A stretch of 64,000 bases of DNA, from contig NZ_PPTF01000005.1 of NCBI RefSeq assembly GCF_002902845.1, forward strand, positions 1-64,000, given 5' to 3'. The notes beneath the pieces are model-generated. The model saw only the letters and a program-made list of their open reading frames with translations. It made no database searches and had not been told where the DNA came from. Shown piece after piece: positions 48,440-59,542 of this stretch. A program made the translations under genes and the position numbers. This DNA comes from Chromobacterium sinusclupearum (GTDB taxonomy: Bacteria; Pseudomonadota; Gammaproteobacteria; Burkholderiales; Chromobacteriaceae). How positions within the stretch are numbered: position 1 is the stretch's first letter; every line of letters begins with the position of its first letter.

Positions 48440-48624
48440 GCTTTCCGTCCCTGTTCTCGCTCCGCGCGGCGGCGACGCAGCTTGTTGCGTACCACCCATG
48501 CGACAAACCAGGTTGGCAGCACCCCGAGCAGGAAGCCGACAGCCAATCCGGCCGCCACGGAATCCTGCGCTACGGCAAGCATCAATACCACATATAACCA
48601 GGCCATCAGCACGATCAGCATCAT
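48436..48624 (-). CDS. Small membrane protein upstream of rpsB
   Basis: A 62-residue protein with two hydrophobic stretches ([18 protein letters not shown] and [21 protein letters not shown]) and a strongly basic tail ([17 protein letters not shown]), so both ends should face the cytosol or the tail alone. No family is recognised and the ribosome site is poor. The composition and position suggest a genuine small gene. Confidence 0.55.
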   Translation of the reverse strand: MMLIVLMAWLYVVLMLAVAQDSVAAGLAVGFLLGVLPTWFVAWVVRNKLRRRRAEREQGRKA

Positions 48625-48703
48625 AATTAAAACAATCGTTTGAATTTCAGGAAAAATACATCAACAATAAGGCGTCATTGTAAACCAGCCATCGGCCGCC
48701 ATC

Positions 48704-49735
48704 ATGCACACCGCCATCACCCGCCTGTTTGGCATAGAACGCCCGCTGCTCTGCCCCGGCATGAGCTATATCGCCACACCGGAACTGGTCGCCGCCGTCG
48801 GCAATGCCGGCGGCCTGGGCATCCTCGCCACCGGCCCGCTCTCCGCCGACGCCACCCGGGCCGCTATCCGCCGCATCCGGGAGTTGACTGACAAGCCCTT
48901 CGGCGTCGGCTGCACCTTGATGATGCCGGGCGCGGCCGACAATGCCAGGGTCGCGCTGGAAGAACAGGCGCCGGTGATCAACTACTCGCTGGGCAAGGGC
49001 GACTGGATCGCCGAGGCGGCGCACCGCTACGGCGGCAAAGTGCTGGCGACGGTGGTCACGGAGAAGCACGCCGTCTCGGCGGAAAAATGCGGGGCCGACG
49101 CCTTGTTGGTGACTGGGCACGAGGCAGCGGCGCACGGCGGCAGCGTCACCTCGCTGGTGCTGGTGCCGGCGATCCGGCGCGCCAGCTCGCTGCCCATCGT
49201 CGCCGCCGGCGGCTTTGCCGGCGGCGAGGGCCTCATCGCGGCGCTGGCGCTGGGCGCGGACGCCGTCGCCATGGGCACCCGGCTCGCCATGACGCGGGAA
49301 AGCCCGGTGCATGCCAACACCAAGGACATGGTGCTGCAGCGCGGCGTAGCCGACACGCTGTATTCGAAAAACTTCGACGGACTCTGGTGCCGAATGATGG
49401 ACACCCCCGCCGCGCGCCGCGCCAGCCGCAAACCACTGGGGCTGATCCCTGCCGCCTTCCGCGCCAGCGCGGTCGCCCGTCGCATGGGGATGCCCGTGAT
49501 AAAGGTGGCGATAGGCGGCATGCTGAGCCAGCCGCAAGCCTTGCGCCAACTTGCGCTGTTCGGCGCCGCGACGGAATCCATCCGCCTCGCCATCCAGGAC
49601 GGCGACCATGAAAAGGGCGTGCAGTTGATAGGCCAGGCTCAGGGCCTAATCGACGATGTGCCGACGGTGGCCGAACTGCTTGCCCGCATCATGGACGAGG
49701 CGCAAGCCTGCCGCGCGCGGCTGGCCCAGTTGTGA
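48704..49735 (+). CDS. Nitronate monooxygenase family protein
   Basis: A 343-residue FMN-dependent TIM-barrel enzyme. The N-terminal FGIERPLLCPGMSYIATPEL, the GNAGGLGILATG loop, the GHEAAAHGG motif with a histidine in the active-site region, and the phosphate-binding VAAGGFAGGEGL match the nitronate monooxygenase/2-nitropropane dioxygenase group, which also includes FabK-type enoyl reductases. The role here is not specified; detoxification of nitronates is the general function. No clear ribosome site is seen at the ATG. Confidence 0.85.
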   Translation: MHTAITRLFGIERPLLCPGMSYIATPELVAAVGNAGGLGILATGPLSADATRAAIRRIRELTDKPFGVGCTLMMPGAADNARVALEEQAPVINYSLGKGDWIAEAAHRYGGKVLATVVTEKHAVSAEKCGADALLVTGHEAAAHGGSVTSLVLVPAIRRASSLPIVAAGGFAGGEGLIAALALGADAVAMGTRLAMTRESPVHANTKDMVLQRGVADTLYSKNFDGLWCRMMDTPAARRASRKPLGLIPAAFRASAVARRMGMPVIKVAIGGMLSQPQALRQLALFGAATESIRLAIQDGDHEKGVQLIGQAQGLIDDVPTVAELLARIMDEAQACRARLAQL

Positions 49736-49756
49736 TTGAAAAAGCCGGGGCTACGG

Positions 49757-50953
49757 TTACAGCGCCGACATCGACTCCCCTCGCCGCTCGCGACTGAAGC
49801 GGATCAATATCGCGATGGCCAATGCCACCAAGCCGGCGACGATGGCCATCGCCAGCCCATAGTCGCCGCCATTGGTCTTGGCCATGTGCGCCTGCATCGG
49901 ACTATTGACCGATGCCAGCAGATTGCCCAGCTGATAGACCAGCCCGGGAAAGGTGGCGCGCACCGCCAGCGGCGAGATTTCGTTCAGGTGCGCCGGGATC
50001 ACCCCCCAAGCGCCCTGCACCGCGATTTGCATCAAAAAGGCGCCGGCCGCCAGCATCAGCGGCGTGCTGGAGAAAGCCCACAACGGCAGCACCGGCAGCG
50101 CGAACAGCGCCGCCAACGTAATGGCGTTGCGCCGACCTATCTTTTCCGACAGCGCGCCGACCGACAAGCCGCCGATAATCGCCCCCACATTGAGGCAAAT
50201 GCCTATCATCTGCACCGTATGCGGATCGAACTTGTGCTGCACCCGCAGGAAAGTCGGATACATGTCCTGCGTGCCGTGGGAAAAGAAGTTGAAGCAGGTC
50301 ATCAGCGCGATGGCGTACAACGACAGCCTCCACTGCGCGACTATGGTCTCCAGCAGGCCAGGCTTGTCGTGATGGCGCGCGGCTTCCCAGCTGGGACTTT
50401 CCGGCACATTGCGCCGGATATACAAGGTCAGCAATGCCGGCAACAGGCTGAGCATGAACATGCCGCGCCAGCCTATATGCTCGAACAACTGGCCGAAAGC
50501 CAGCGTCGCCAGCAGGTAGCCGCTGGGATAACCAGCCTGCAGCAGGCCGGAGACGAAACCGCGCGATTCCTTGGGTATGCTCTCCATCGTCAGCGACGAA
50601 CCCACGCCCCACTCCCCGCCCATCGCCACGCCGAACAGGGTGCGCAGCACCAGCAGCACGATCAGATTGGGCGCAAAGGCAGAGGAAAAACCCAACACGG
50701 AATACAGCACGATATTGGCCATCAGCACCGGACGCCGGCCGAATCGATCCGCCAACCGGCCAAATATCAACGCGCCTATCGGCCGCGCCGCCAGCGTCAG
50801 CATCGTCGCCCAGCTGACCGCCTCGATATCGGTGCCGAACTCGCGGGCGATATCCTTGAGCACGAACACCATCAAGAAGAAATCGAACGCATCCAGCGTC
50901 CAACCCAGATAGCAGGCGAACACCGTTTGCCTTTGCGCTTTCGTCCAAGCCAT
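49757..50953 (-). CDS. MFS transporter (SHS/sialate-lactate type)
   Basis: A 398-residue carrier with about 12 membrane helices. The segment GWTLDAFDFFLMVFVLKDI and the cytoplasmic loop motif GRLADRFGRRPVLM match the sialate:H+ symporter group, which also covers lactate and carboxylate carriers. The ATG at 50953 has a strong AAGGAGGAG site. It is convergent with the nitronate monooxygenase gene. The substrate cannot be told from the sequence. Confidence 0.85.
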   Translation of the reverse strand: MAWTKAQRQTVFACYLGWTLDAFDFFLMVFVLKDIAREFGTDIEAVSWATMLTLAARPIGALIFGRLADRFGRRPVLMANIVLYSVLGFSSAFAPNLIVLLVLRTLFGVAMGGEWGVGSSLTMESIPKESRGFVSGLLQAGYPSGYLLATLAFGQLFEHIGWRGMFMLSLLPALLTLYIRRNVPESPSWEAARHHDKPGLLETIVAQWRLSLYAIALMTCFNFFSHGTQDMYPTFLRVQHKFDPHTVQMIGICLNVGAIIGGLSVGALSEKIGRRNAITLAALFALPVLPLWAFSSTPLMLAAGAFLMQIAVQGAWGVIPAHLNEISPLAVRATFPGLVYQLGNLLASVNSPMQAHMAKTNGGDYGLAMAIVAGLVALAIAILIRFSRERRGESMSAL

Positions 50954-51165
50954 TGCCCGCTCCTCCTTCATTATTCTCGATGGACCATCCAGTTCATGAT
51001 AAATGAATCAAGCAAACGCGCAGCGGCAGCGCAAAAAATCGCAACAAACTAAAACAGCGAAACACCTAAGAGACGGCAAACGGCAATCCGCCATGCATCC
51101 AACATGGTTTTTGACTAGTCTGAAAACACTGGCCGTTGCCGGCCAAACCGCAAAGGAGAAATGCA

Positions 51166-53007
51166 ATGAAGGCTCAAGCTGCATGGTTTTGGCTGGGATG
51201 CTGCTTCATGCTGGCATCCTGTGGCGGCGGTAGCGGCGGCGGCAGCTCAGGATCGAGCAGCTTGTCCGGGACCGTGGCGGTAGGCGCGCCGATGCAGAAT
51301 GCCACGCTGACGGTGCTAGGCGCCAATGGCCAGACCGCCAGCGTCAGCGTCAATAGCGACGGCAGCTACAGCAACCTGGACGTCAGCGCGCTGACCGCGC
51401 CCTTCCGACTGCAGGCCTGCGGCCTGGTCAACGCGGTCTACACCTGTCATTACGCCGTCGCCCAAAGCGCGGGCACCGCCAATGTCACGTCGTTGACCAC
51501 CGCCCTGGTCACGCTGGCCAGCGGCAGCGACGCCGCCAACATCATGACCGCCGGCGCGCCATCCGCCAGCGCGCTCAGCAGCAGCCAGCAAACACTGCAG
51601 GGCGCTTTATCTCAAGTCCTGGCCGCATCCGGCCTCAATAGCGGCGCTGACCTCACCACCACGGCCTTCAGCGCCAATCGCACCGGGATGGACAAGGTGC
51701 TGGACGCCATCGCCGCCAATACCGGGACCAATAACGGCCATACCTTCGTACAGCTGGAGGGGCGCTTTGGCAGCAGCAACTTCTACGTGGACAATAGCGG
51801 CAGCCAATCCGGCAGCCTGAGCGACAGCACCTTGATCAATGGGCTTAGCTTGGACCTGACCAGCATCAGCCAGATATTTTCGGCATTGAATAGCGCCGCC
51901 GGCAGCAGCAGCGCCAGCGCCTGCGCCGCCGTGCTGAACAACAACGTCGGCCTGCTGGATCCTCAGTTCACACTCAGCATCAACCAGCAAACGCTCAATA
52001 CCAGCAATTTCGCTTCGCAAATCTGCGGCTTCCTGTCGCAAGGCGGCTTGCTCGGCGGCAGCGTCGCCAACCCCACGCTGCGCGATTGCGACTTCTCCGG
52101 CAGCGACAAAATCTGCACGGCCGGCTTCGACGTCATCAACGGCAGCACAGTGCAGGAAGGCGCGGAAATGGCGGTGGTGCTGCGCAACGGCACAACGGCG
52201 TGGAAACTGCTGGGCCAGGCATCGCCCTATGAAATCCATGTCAACGCCAATGTGCAGCGCACGCTGCGAGTAGGCGTCAGCAATCCACAACCCAGCTATT
52301 ACCGCGCGATTTCTTTTGAGATTCATACCAGCGCCAATGGCGTCAGCAACGTGATTCAGTCCGCCAAGGTCTATCAACGCAACGCCACCGGCACCGGCTG
52401 GGACAGCACACCCATCGCGACGCTCAGCAATGCCGGCTGCACCAGCCAATCCTGGCTCACCATGCAAGGCAGCAGTTGCGGAAGCACATGGCTGGGCTTG
52501 GACGGCTTCAATAATGGCAACCTCGCCTCCGGCGATGCCCTGATCTCCGCCTTCTTCCAGCGCGGACGGCAAGTGAAGATCGACCTGTACTCCGACAATG
52601 CCTTCGGCAGCCTGATCACCAGCGTCTTCACTCGCGTGGATGGCGTGCCGCCTCAATCGTCTCAGCTGGCGACACTGCCTTGGCTGACGCTGGACAGCGC
52701 CAGTCAGAGCGCCTTGGCCAACTACGCCAGCGCCCAGGGCAACACCTTGAGCTTCTCCTGGACAGGGGACAATGCCGTCGTCCCGCATGATGCCTCATTC
52801 TGCAACAGCGGCAGCTGCAACAATCCCGTCCACATCGACCTGGGCGGCAAGCTTGGCAGCGCCGGCAGCGCCAGCTTCAACCTGTCCAGCCTGACGCTGG
52901 CCGCCAGCGATTACAAGATGCTCGCGCTGTACGGACGAGACCGCAGCAATCTCGGCTTCGAGAGCAATTACGTCAGCTGCGTCAGCGGCAGCAACAACTG
53001 CCCCTGA
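51166..53007 (+). CDS. Large secreted lipoprotein of unknown function
   Basis: A 613-residue lipoprotein. The signal peptide ends in the lipobox Leu-Ala-Ser-Cys19, followed by a Gly/Ser linker. The next part is a beta-rich region with a carboxypeptidase-regulatory-like motif (LSGTVAVGAPMQNATLTVLG and NSDGSYSNLDVSAL). A long Ser/Asn/Ala-rich region and paired cysteines later in the chain suggest disulfide-bonded beta domains outside the cell or in the outer membrane. AAGGAG precedes the ATG. The stop codon directly abuts that of the convergent nrdG. No family is recognised beyond the prefix. Confidence 0.8.
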   Translation: MKAQAAWFWLGCCFMLASCGGGSGGGSSGSSSLSGTVAVGAPMQNATLTVLGANGQTASVSVNSDGSYSNLDVSALTAPFRLQACGLVNAVYTCHYAVAQSAGTANVTSLTTALVTLASGSDAANIMTAGAPSASALSSSQQTLQGALSQVLAASGLNSGADLTTTAFSANRTGMDKVLDAIAANTGTNNGHTFVQLEGRFGSSNFYVDNSGSQSGSLSDSTLINGLSLDLTSISQIFSALNSAAGSSSASACAAVLNNNVGLLDPQFTLSINQQTLNTSNFASQICGFLSQGGLLGGSVANPTLRDCDFSGSDKICTAGFDVINGSTVQEGAEMAVVLRNGTTAWKLLGQASPYEIHVNANVQRTLRVGVSNPQPSYYRAISFEIHTSANGVSNVIQSAKVYQRNATGTGWDSTPIATLSNAGCTSQSWLTMQGSSCGSTWLGLDGFNNGNLASGDALISAFFQRGRQVKIDLYSDNAFGSLITSVFTRVDGVPPQSSQLATLPWLTLDSASQSALANYASAQGNTLSFSWTGDNAVVPHDASFCNSGSCNNPVHIDLGGKLGSAGSASFNLSSLTLAASDYKMLALYGRDRSNLGFESNYVSCVSGSNNCP

Positions 53008-53454
53008 TCAAGCGTTCAACCTGATCAGCCGTTGATTATCCGACCCCCGCCAGGGCTTGCTGGTCGGCAAGTCCTGGCGGTAGCGGCCGTCTATCAGCAC
53101 ATCGACGTAGCGCAGAATATCCAGCTCAGCCACTTCCTCATGCCGGTAGCCGGTCCATAGCCAGATATCCTTGTCCGGATAGCGGGCCTTGAAGCGCCGG
53201 CACAAGTCCAGAATCTCGCCGCGATTGGCCGGGTGCAGCGGATCGCCGCCCGATAGGCTCAGGCCGTCGTGCTTGGCGCAATGCGCCAGCAACTGCTCGC
53301 GCACTTCCGGGGTGAACGGCCGGCCCGCCTTGCGGTCCCAGGTCGACGGGTTGTGGCAGCCTGGGCAGGCATGCGGACAACCGGTGACAAACAGCGTCAC
53401 CCTCACCCCTTCGCCATTGAGCAAATCGCAGGTGTAGTAGCGGTCGTAATTCAT
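53008..53454 (-). CDS. nrdG: Anaerobic ribonucleotide reductase activating protein NrdG
   Basis: A 148-residue radical SAM enzyme. The iron-sulfur motif is Cys26-x3-Cys30-x2-Cys33 (TGCPHACPGCHNPSTWD), and LSLSGGDPLHP holds the SAM contact. It makes the glycyl radical on NrdD. The ATG at 53454 has GAGG five bases ahead and lies seven bases after the nrdD stop. Confidence 0.96.
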   Translation of the reverse strand: MNYDRYYTCDLLNGEGVRVTLFVTGCPHACPGCHNPSTWDRKAGRPFTPEVREQLLAHCAKHDGLSLSGGDPLHPANRGEILDLCRRFKARYPDKDIWLWTGYRHEEVAELDILRYVDVLIDGRYRQDLPTSKPWRGSDNQRLIRLNA

Positions 53455-53461
53455 CGCTACC

Positions 53462-55600
53462 TCAATGCTCGCCGCCATAATGCTTGACGCGCCGCATCAC
53501 TTCCTTCTGTTTGCCCGCATTGAACGGCCGGGCATTGGGACTGCCCAGATAACCGCACACCCGGCGCGTCACCGACAGCGAGGCGCTGTCGCGGTTGCTG
53601 CATTGCGGGCAGCAAAACCCCGCCGCGTCGGCCACGGCCTCTCCCATGAAGCCGCACTGGCCGCAGGAGTCCACCGGGGTATTGCTGCCGAAGTACGGCA
53701 CGCGCTGCAAGGCGTAATCCCAGATCGCCTCCAGCGCCTTCAGATTGTGCTGCATGTTCGGCAGCTCGACATAAGTGATATGGCCGCCGTTGGCCAGCTC
53801 GGCGAAGCCGGTTTCGAAGTCTATCTTCTCAAACGGGTTGACCTTGCGGAACACGTCCAGATGGAAAGAGTTGGTGTAATAGCCCTTGTCCGTGACATCG
53901 GGAATATTGCCAAACCTCTCCTTATCCAGCTTGCAGAAGCGATGGCACAAGGACTCGCTGGGCGTGGAGTACAAGGAGAAGGCGAAGCCGGTTTCGCGCC
54001 GCCATTCCGCGGCGGCTTCCTTCATCCGCGCCACCACCTGGCGCTGGAATGCCTGAGCCTCGCGGCTGTCCGCCGGATGCGCGCCGAACAGCAGCACGCC
54101 CACCTCATGCAGGCCGATGTAACCCAGGGAAATGGAGGCGCGCCCGCCCTCGAACAAACGCATGATGTCCTCGTCCGGCTGCAGCCGCATGCCGAAGGCG
54201 CCTTCGGTGTACAAAATCGGCGCCACATTGGCCTTGACCCCGCGCAGCCGCTCGATGCGCAGCATCAGCGCGCGGAAACACAGCTGCAGACGCGGCTCCA
54301 GCAAGCGCCAAAACGCCTCGGCATCGCCGCGCGCCTCGATGGCGATGCGCGGCAGATTCAGGCTGACCACGCCCAGATTGTTGCGGCCATCCAGCACCTC
54401 CCGGCCCGACGCGTCGCGCCACACCGACAGGAAACTGCGGCACCCCATGGGCGAAACCGGCACCGAAGAGCCGGTGGTCTGGCGGATCAAGGCGGCGGAA
54501 ATGATGTCCGGATACATGCGCTTGGACGTGCATTCCAGCGCCAGCTGCTTGATATCGTAATTGGGATCGCCCGGCTTCAGATTGACCCCATCGTCGATGA
54601 ACATCACCAGCTTGGGGAATACCGGCGTGATGCCTTCCTTGCCCAGGCCTTTGATGCGCACGCGCAGGATGGACTGCTGAATGATGCGCTCCTCCCAAGC
54701 CGTACCCATGCCGAAGGAGAAAGTCACGAACGGCTGCTGGCCGTTGGAGCTGAACAGGGTGTTGATCTCATACTCGCAAGCCTGAATGCCATCGTAACAT
54801 TCCTTCTCCGTCCGCTCGCGGGCGTAACGATCAGGATCGGGGATGGCGTATTGCCTGGCCACATCCAGATTCTTGCGATAGCTCTTCAGCACATACGGCG
54901 CCAGCGTCTGATCGATATTCGGGATGGTGGTGCCGCCGTACTGGTGGCTGGCCACCTGCGCGATGATCTGCGCGGTGACGGCGCACGCCACGCCTATCGA
55001 CTTGGGACTCTCGATCTGGGCATTGCCCAGGCGGAAACCCTGCTCCAGCATGCCCTGCAAATCCACCAGGCAGCAATTGGTGAACGGCAGGAACGGCGAG
55101 TAGTCCAGATCATGAAAATGGATATCGCCATCATCATGCGCTGCCAGGATATCCTTGGGCAGGAAGTTGCCGGCGAACTGCTTGGACACGATGCCCGCCA
55201 TCAGGTCGCGCATCACCGGAAACACATTAGCATCCTTGTTGGCGTTCTCGGTGGTGGCCTCCTCATCGGTCTTGTGCACCAGGCCCATCAGTTTGGCGTG
55301 CAGCTCGGAACCGCGGGCGCGCACGGTGTCGCGGTCATGGCGGTACTCGATATAGACACGCGCCACTTCCGGATAACGCCGCATCAGCGCATCCTCTACC
55401 CGCTTCTGGATGGCCGGAATGTCCAGACGGCCATCCCGCGCCAATTCGCGGCACTCGCGCTCCACTTGCGCAGCGATTTCCAGCGCCAGACCGGCCGGTT
55501 CCGCATGGCCGGCCGCCGCCGCCGCCCGCCGGCAAGCATTGGCAATCTTGCCGATGTCGAATTCCACCACCGCGCCATCGCGCTTGCGCACCTGAAGCAT
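53462..55600 (-). CDS. nrdD: Anaerobic ribonucleoside-triphosphate reductase NrdD
   Basis: A 712-residue class III reductase, the same length as E. coli NrdD. An ATP-cone starts at MLQVRKRDGAVVEFDIGKI. The catalytic centre follows, and the C-terminal zinc site has two CxxC pairs (CGQCG and CCPQC). The glycyl-radical site is Gly683 in RRVCGYLGS. It reduces ribonucleotides when oxygen is absent. The ATG at 55600 has GGAGG eight bases upstream; a frame to 55696 lacks a ribosome site. An FNR-like box lies 140 bases upstream. Confidence 0.97.
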   Translation of the reverse strand: MLQVRKRDGAVVEFDIGKIANACRRAAAAAGHAEPAGLALEIAAQVERECRELARDGRLDIPAIQKRVEDALMRRYPEVARVYIEYRHDRDTVRARGSELHAKLMGLVHKTDEEATTENANKDANVFPVMRDLMAGIVSKQFAGNFLPKDILAAHDDGDIHFHDLDYSPFLPFTNCCLVDLQGMLEQGFRLGNAQIESPKSIGVACAVTAQIIAQVASHQYGGTTIPNIDQTLAPYVLKSYRKNLDVARQYAIPDPDRYARERTEKECYDGIQACEYEINTLFSSNGQQPFVTFSFGMGTAWEERIIQQSILRVRIKGLGKEGITPVFPKLVMFIDDGVNLKPGDPNYDIKQLALECTSKRMYPDIISAALIRQTTGSSVPVSPMGCRSFLSVWRDASGREVLDGRNNLGVVSLNLPRIAIEARGDAEAFWRLLEPRLQLCFRALMLRIERLRGVKANVAPILYTEGAFGMRLQPDEDIMRLFEGGRASISLGYIGLHEVGVLLFGAHPADSREAQAFQRQVVARMKEAAAEWRRETGFAFSLYSTPSESLCHRFCKLDKERFGNIPDVTDKGYYTNSFHLDVFRKVNPFEKIDFETGFAELANGGHITYVELPNMQHNLKALEAIWDYALQRVPYFGSNTPVDSCGQCGFMGEAVADAAGFCCPQCSNRDSASLSVTRRVCGYLGSPNARPFNAGKQKEVMRRVKHYGGEH

Positions 55601-55713
55601 CGTCGCCCCCTCCACAGTTCTATCGTCGGAAAACGGAAATCGGCGCGCACTGTCGCGCGCCGGCTCCGCAACGGACGTTATTGTGGCGAAATCCACCAGG
55701 CGCTGCCCGGCTT

Positions 55714-55752
55714 TTTATTCAAAATATGGGGAAAGAATTTGCCATCGATCAA
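55714..55752 (-). promoter_or_regulatory. FNR/Anr-like site and -10 element of nrdDG
   Basis: TTGAT-CGAT-GGCAA at 55752-55739 matches 8 of 10 bases of the FNR half-sites. An AATAAA at 55719-55714 is spaced as in FNR class II promoters. This fits anaerobic induction of nrdDG. Confidence 0.55.
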
Positions 55753-55856
55753 TATATTGTGATTTCACAGCAATCGATGATGATGCGCACAATATGAAAC
55801 ACCAATGGCATGAAATCGCCGCTAAAGTGCATGACAATATTCAACGGAGCAAAGCC

Positions 55857-56417
55857 ATGCGCCGTATTGTGATGTTTTATCTGCTGGCCGCACTGAGTGC
55901 GCACAGTCTGGCGGCCGATAACGAACAAGTTCAGGGCCAGGGAGGCAACATTCTGCGCTACAGCTCGACGCAACTCCGCATCGAGCCTTCCGCCCAAGAA
56001 AACCAGAGCTACCTGCAAGTGCGGGATACGCGCCTGGAAGGCGCGACCACGGCCTCGGCGCTGCAGGCGGGACGCAAGGCGCTGGAAGCGCTGGGATACA
56101 ACCGCATCGAAGTCGACGCCGACTACGGCCTGATTCGGGCGGAAAAGGATGAGGTGCTGATCAGCCAGTCGCGACAAATTTTACGCGGCATCCTGAAATT
56201 GAAGTTCCCGCTGCCCGGCAAACCCGACCACCAAACCACGGAAACCCTGCTGACACTGCGCCCAGGCGGACAAGCCGGCCAAGTCTTGCTGCGCGCGCAT
56301 ATCCGCCAGACCATCTGGGACAGCAACGGCAATTCACGCACCAAGCTATGCAGCGACCAGGCCGTCTATCGCCAGTTGTACGACAAAATGAACAGCGCGC
56401 TGAGCGGACGCCAGTAG
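55857..56417 (+). CDS. Periplasmic protein of unknown function
   Basis: A 186-residue protein with a signal peptide (MRRIVMFYLLAALSAHSLA). The body is alpha-beta with an ALQAGRKALEALGYNRIEVD and DYGLIRAEKDEVLISQSRQI pattern, and one cysteine near the C-terminus. GGAG lies nine bases before the ATG. It is divergent from nrdDG across 256 bases. I do not recognise a family, although the pattern resembles small periplasmic DUFs with two-layer folds. Confidence 0.75.
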   Translation: MRRIVMFYLLAALSAHSLAADNEQVQGQGGNILRYSSTQLRIEPSAQENQSYLQVRDTRLEGATTASALQAGRKALEALGYNRIEVDADYGLIRAEKDEVLISQSRQILRGILKLKFPLPGKPDHQTTETLLTLRPGGQAGQVLLRAHIRQTIWDSNGNSRTKLCSDQAVYRQLYDKMNSALSGRQ

Positions 56418-56424
56418 TGAAAAA

Positions 56425-56450
56425 AAGCCCCGCTTGCGCGGGGCTTGTTT
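56425..56450. terminator. Bidirectional terminator between the periplasmic protein gene and typA
   Basis: The stem AAGCCCCGC and GCGGGGCTT with a TTGC loop has AAAAAA on the left and TTGTTT on the right. It lies between convergent genes. Confidence 0.88.
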
Positions 56451-56472
56451 CATGCCAAGCTGTAAAGCCTGA

Positions 56473-58290
<1,818 letters not shown>

Positions 58291-58334
58291 GTTTAGCGTT
58301 TCGGCTGGAATTCTGAAAACAGAAAAATCGAAAG

Positions 58335-58343
58335 ATTATAGCA
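58335..58343 (-). promoter_or_regulatory. Extended -10 promoter of typA
   Basis: TATAAT at 58340-58335 is preceded by TGC, forming an extended -10. The -35 is weak. The start would lie about 38 bases before the typA ATG. Confidence 0.65.
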
Positions 58344-58512
58344 TGCTAGCCCAGCGCCAAGAAAATTTCGGTAAAAACAAATGATAGTTTTATAGTTTCT
58401 CCATTAATAAACGGCGGCGGCAAAAACTTGAGGCCGAAAGCTCGGCCGACTCGTCGCCATCGGCTTTTGGCGCTACACTGCCGGCCATCCGGCAACACCA
58501 AGGACTCCCGAC

Positions 58513-59385
58513 ATGTACGACTGGAACGCTCTGTGGCATGAGCGCGAAGCCTACCGCACCGGCTTCGACATCCACCATAACGACGCCAACGAGCTGGCAG
58601 ACGCGCTGCGCGCCAAGCTGATCCATCCGGCCGCCCATCCCGAAGAAGTGGCCGTTTATGAAAATGACGATCGCTACATCCTGGCCGGCCACGCCGGCGG
58701 CCTGCAACTATTGGAAGTATTGAAGCACGGCCTGTTCGACATCACCCTGCGCTTCGTCACCGAGGACGAGGGGCAGAACGTGCCGCTGCCGTATGTGGAA
58801 ATCCACGTCGACAATCTGGCCACCGAAGAACAGGCGGTCTGGCGCGGCGAAGCCCGGCTGGACGACGAGGGCCGCATCTGGGTGGGCAAGCGCACGCTGG
58901 ACGAAAACGTGCTGCCGGCCATGCCCTTCGACGAGCTGTCCTTCACCGACAACGCGGAATTTCGCGAGGCCCTGTCGCGCGTCTGGCATGAGGACTTGCC
59001 TCAGCTGCGTCCGCTGATCGAGGCCTGGTTCCATCATGGCGGCGCAGCGCCAACCCACGAGGAGCCCGCCCATTACGGCGACGCCGACCGCGTGCAGCAA
59101 ATCTGCGACCGCTACGCCGAAATCGTCCGCCGCGAGCAAGCGCTGCTGTCGCGCCTGTTCAGCGACGACGAACTGCGCCTGATCGCTGGCGTCATCGCCG
59201 GCATCCACTTCGACAGCGCGGCCTCCTGCCGCGGCGTGTGGCTGGCGGTGGAAGCCCGCATCATCGACGACGAGCTGGATCAACAGTTCCAGATCGACAG
59301 CGAGGCGCTGCTCGGCAAGCTGAAGAATCTGAGCTACGCCCAGGAAGTGGCGCTGATCGAAGCGCTGTCGCCGCTGCAATCGTGA
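58513..59385 (+). CDS. Conserved-looking cytosolic protein of unknown function
   Basis: A 290-residue acidic protein beginning MYDWNALWHEREAYRTGFDI. It has no signal or membrane segment. The first half includes a beta-rich region (HGLFDITLRFVTEDEGQNVP, EIHVDNLATEEQAVWRGEAR), and the second is helical and rich in Glu/Asp. AAGGA lies nine bases before the ATG. I do not recognise a family. It lies between typA and the FabMG-like gene with 157 bases to the latter. Confidence 0.7.
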   Translation: MYDWNALWHEREAYRTGFDIHHNDANELADALRAKLIHPAAHPEEVAVYENDDRYILAGHAGGLQLLEVLKHGLFDITLRFVTEDEGQNVPLPYVEIHVDNLATEEQAVWRGEARLDDEGRIWVGKRTLDENVLPAMPFDELSFTDNAEFREALSRVWHEDLPQLRPLIEAWFHHGGAAPTHEEPAHYGDADRVQQICDRYAEIVRREQALLSRLFSDDELRLIAGVIAGIHFDSAASCRGVWLAVEARIIDDELDQQFQIDSEALLGKLKNLSYAQEVALIEALSPLQS

Positions 59386-59542
59386 CATGCCGGCGGCAGA
59401 GTCCGCCGCCGCGTCGAAATGGCGCGCATGAGAAGCCGTTTCGGGTATCATGCACGCCATTTTCGAGCAATCACACTAAAACACTCGCAACATGCCCGCC
59501 ATTAGCGCGGCAAGTCGCCATCAATCCGGAAAGATCGATCAC

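Noticed and set aside
55758..55769. CRP-like TGTGA-TT-TCACA sequence near nrdD
   Set aside because: The arms match, but the spacer is two bases instead of six, so it is not a proper CRP site.
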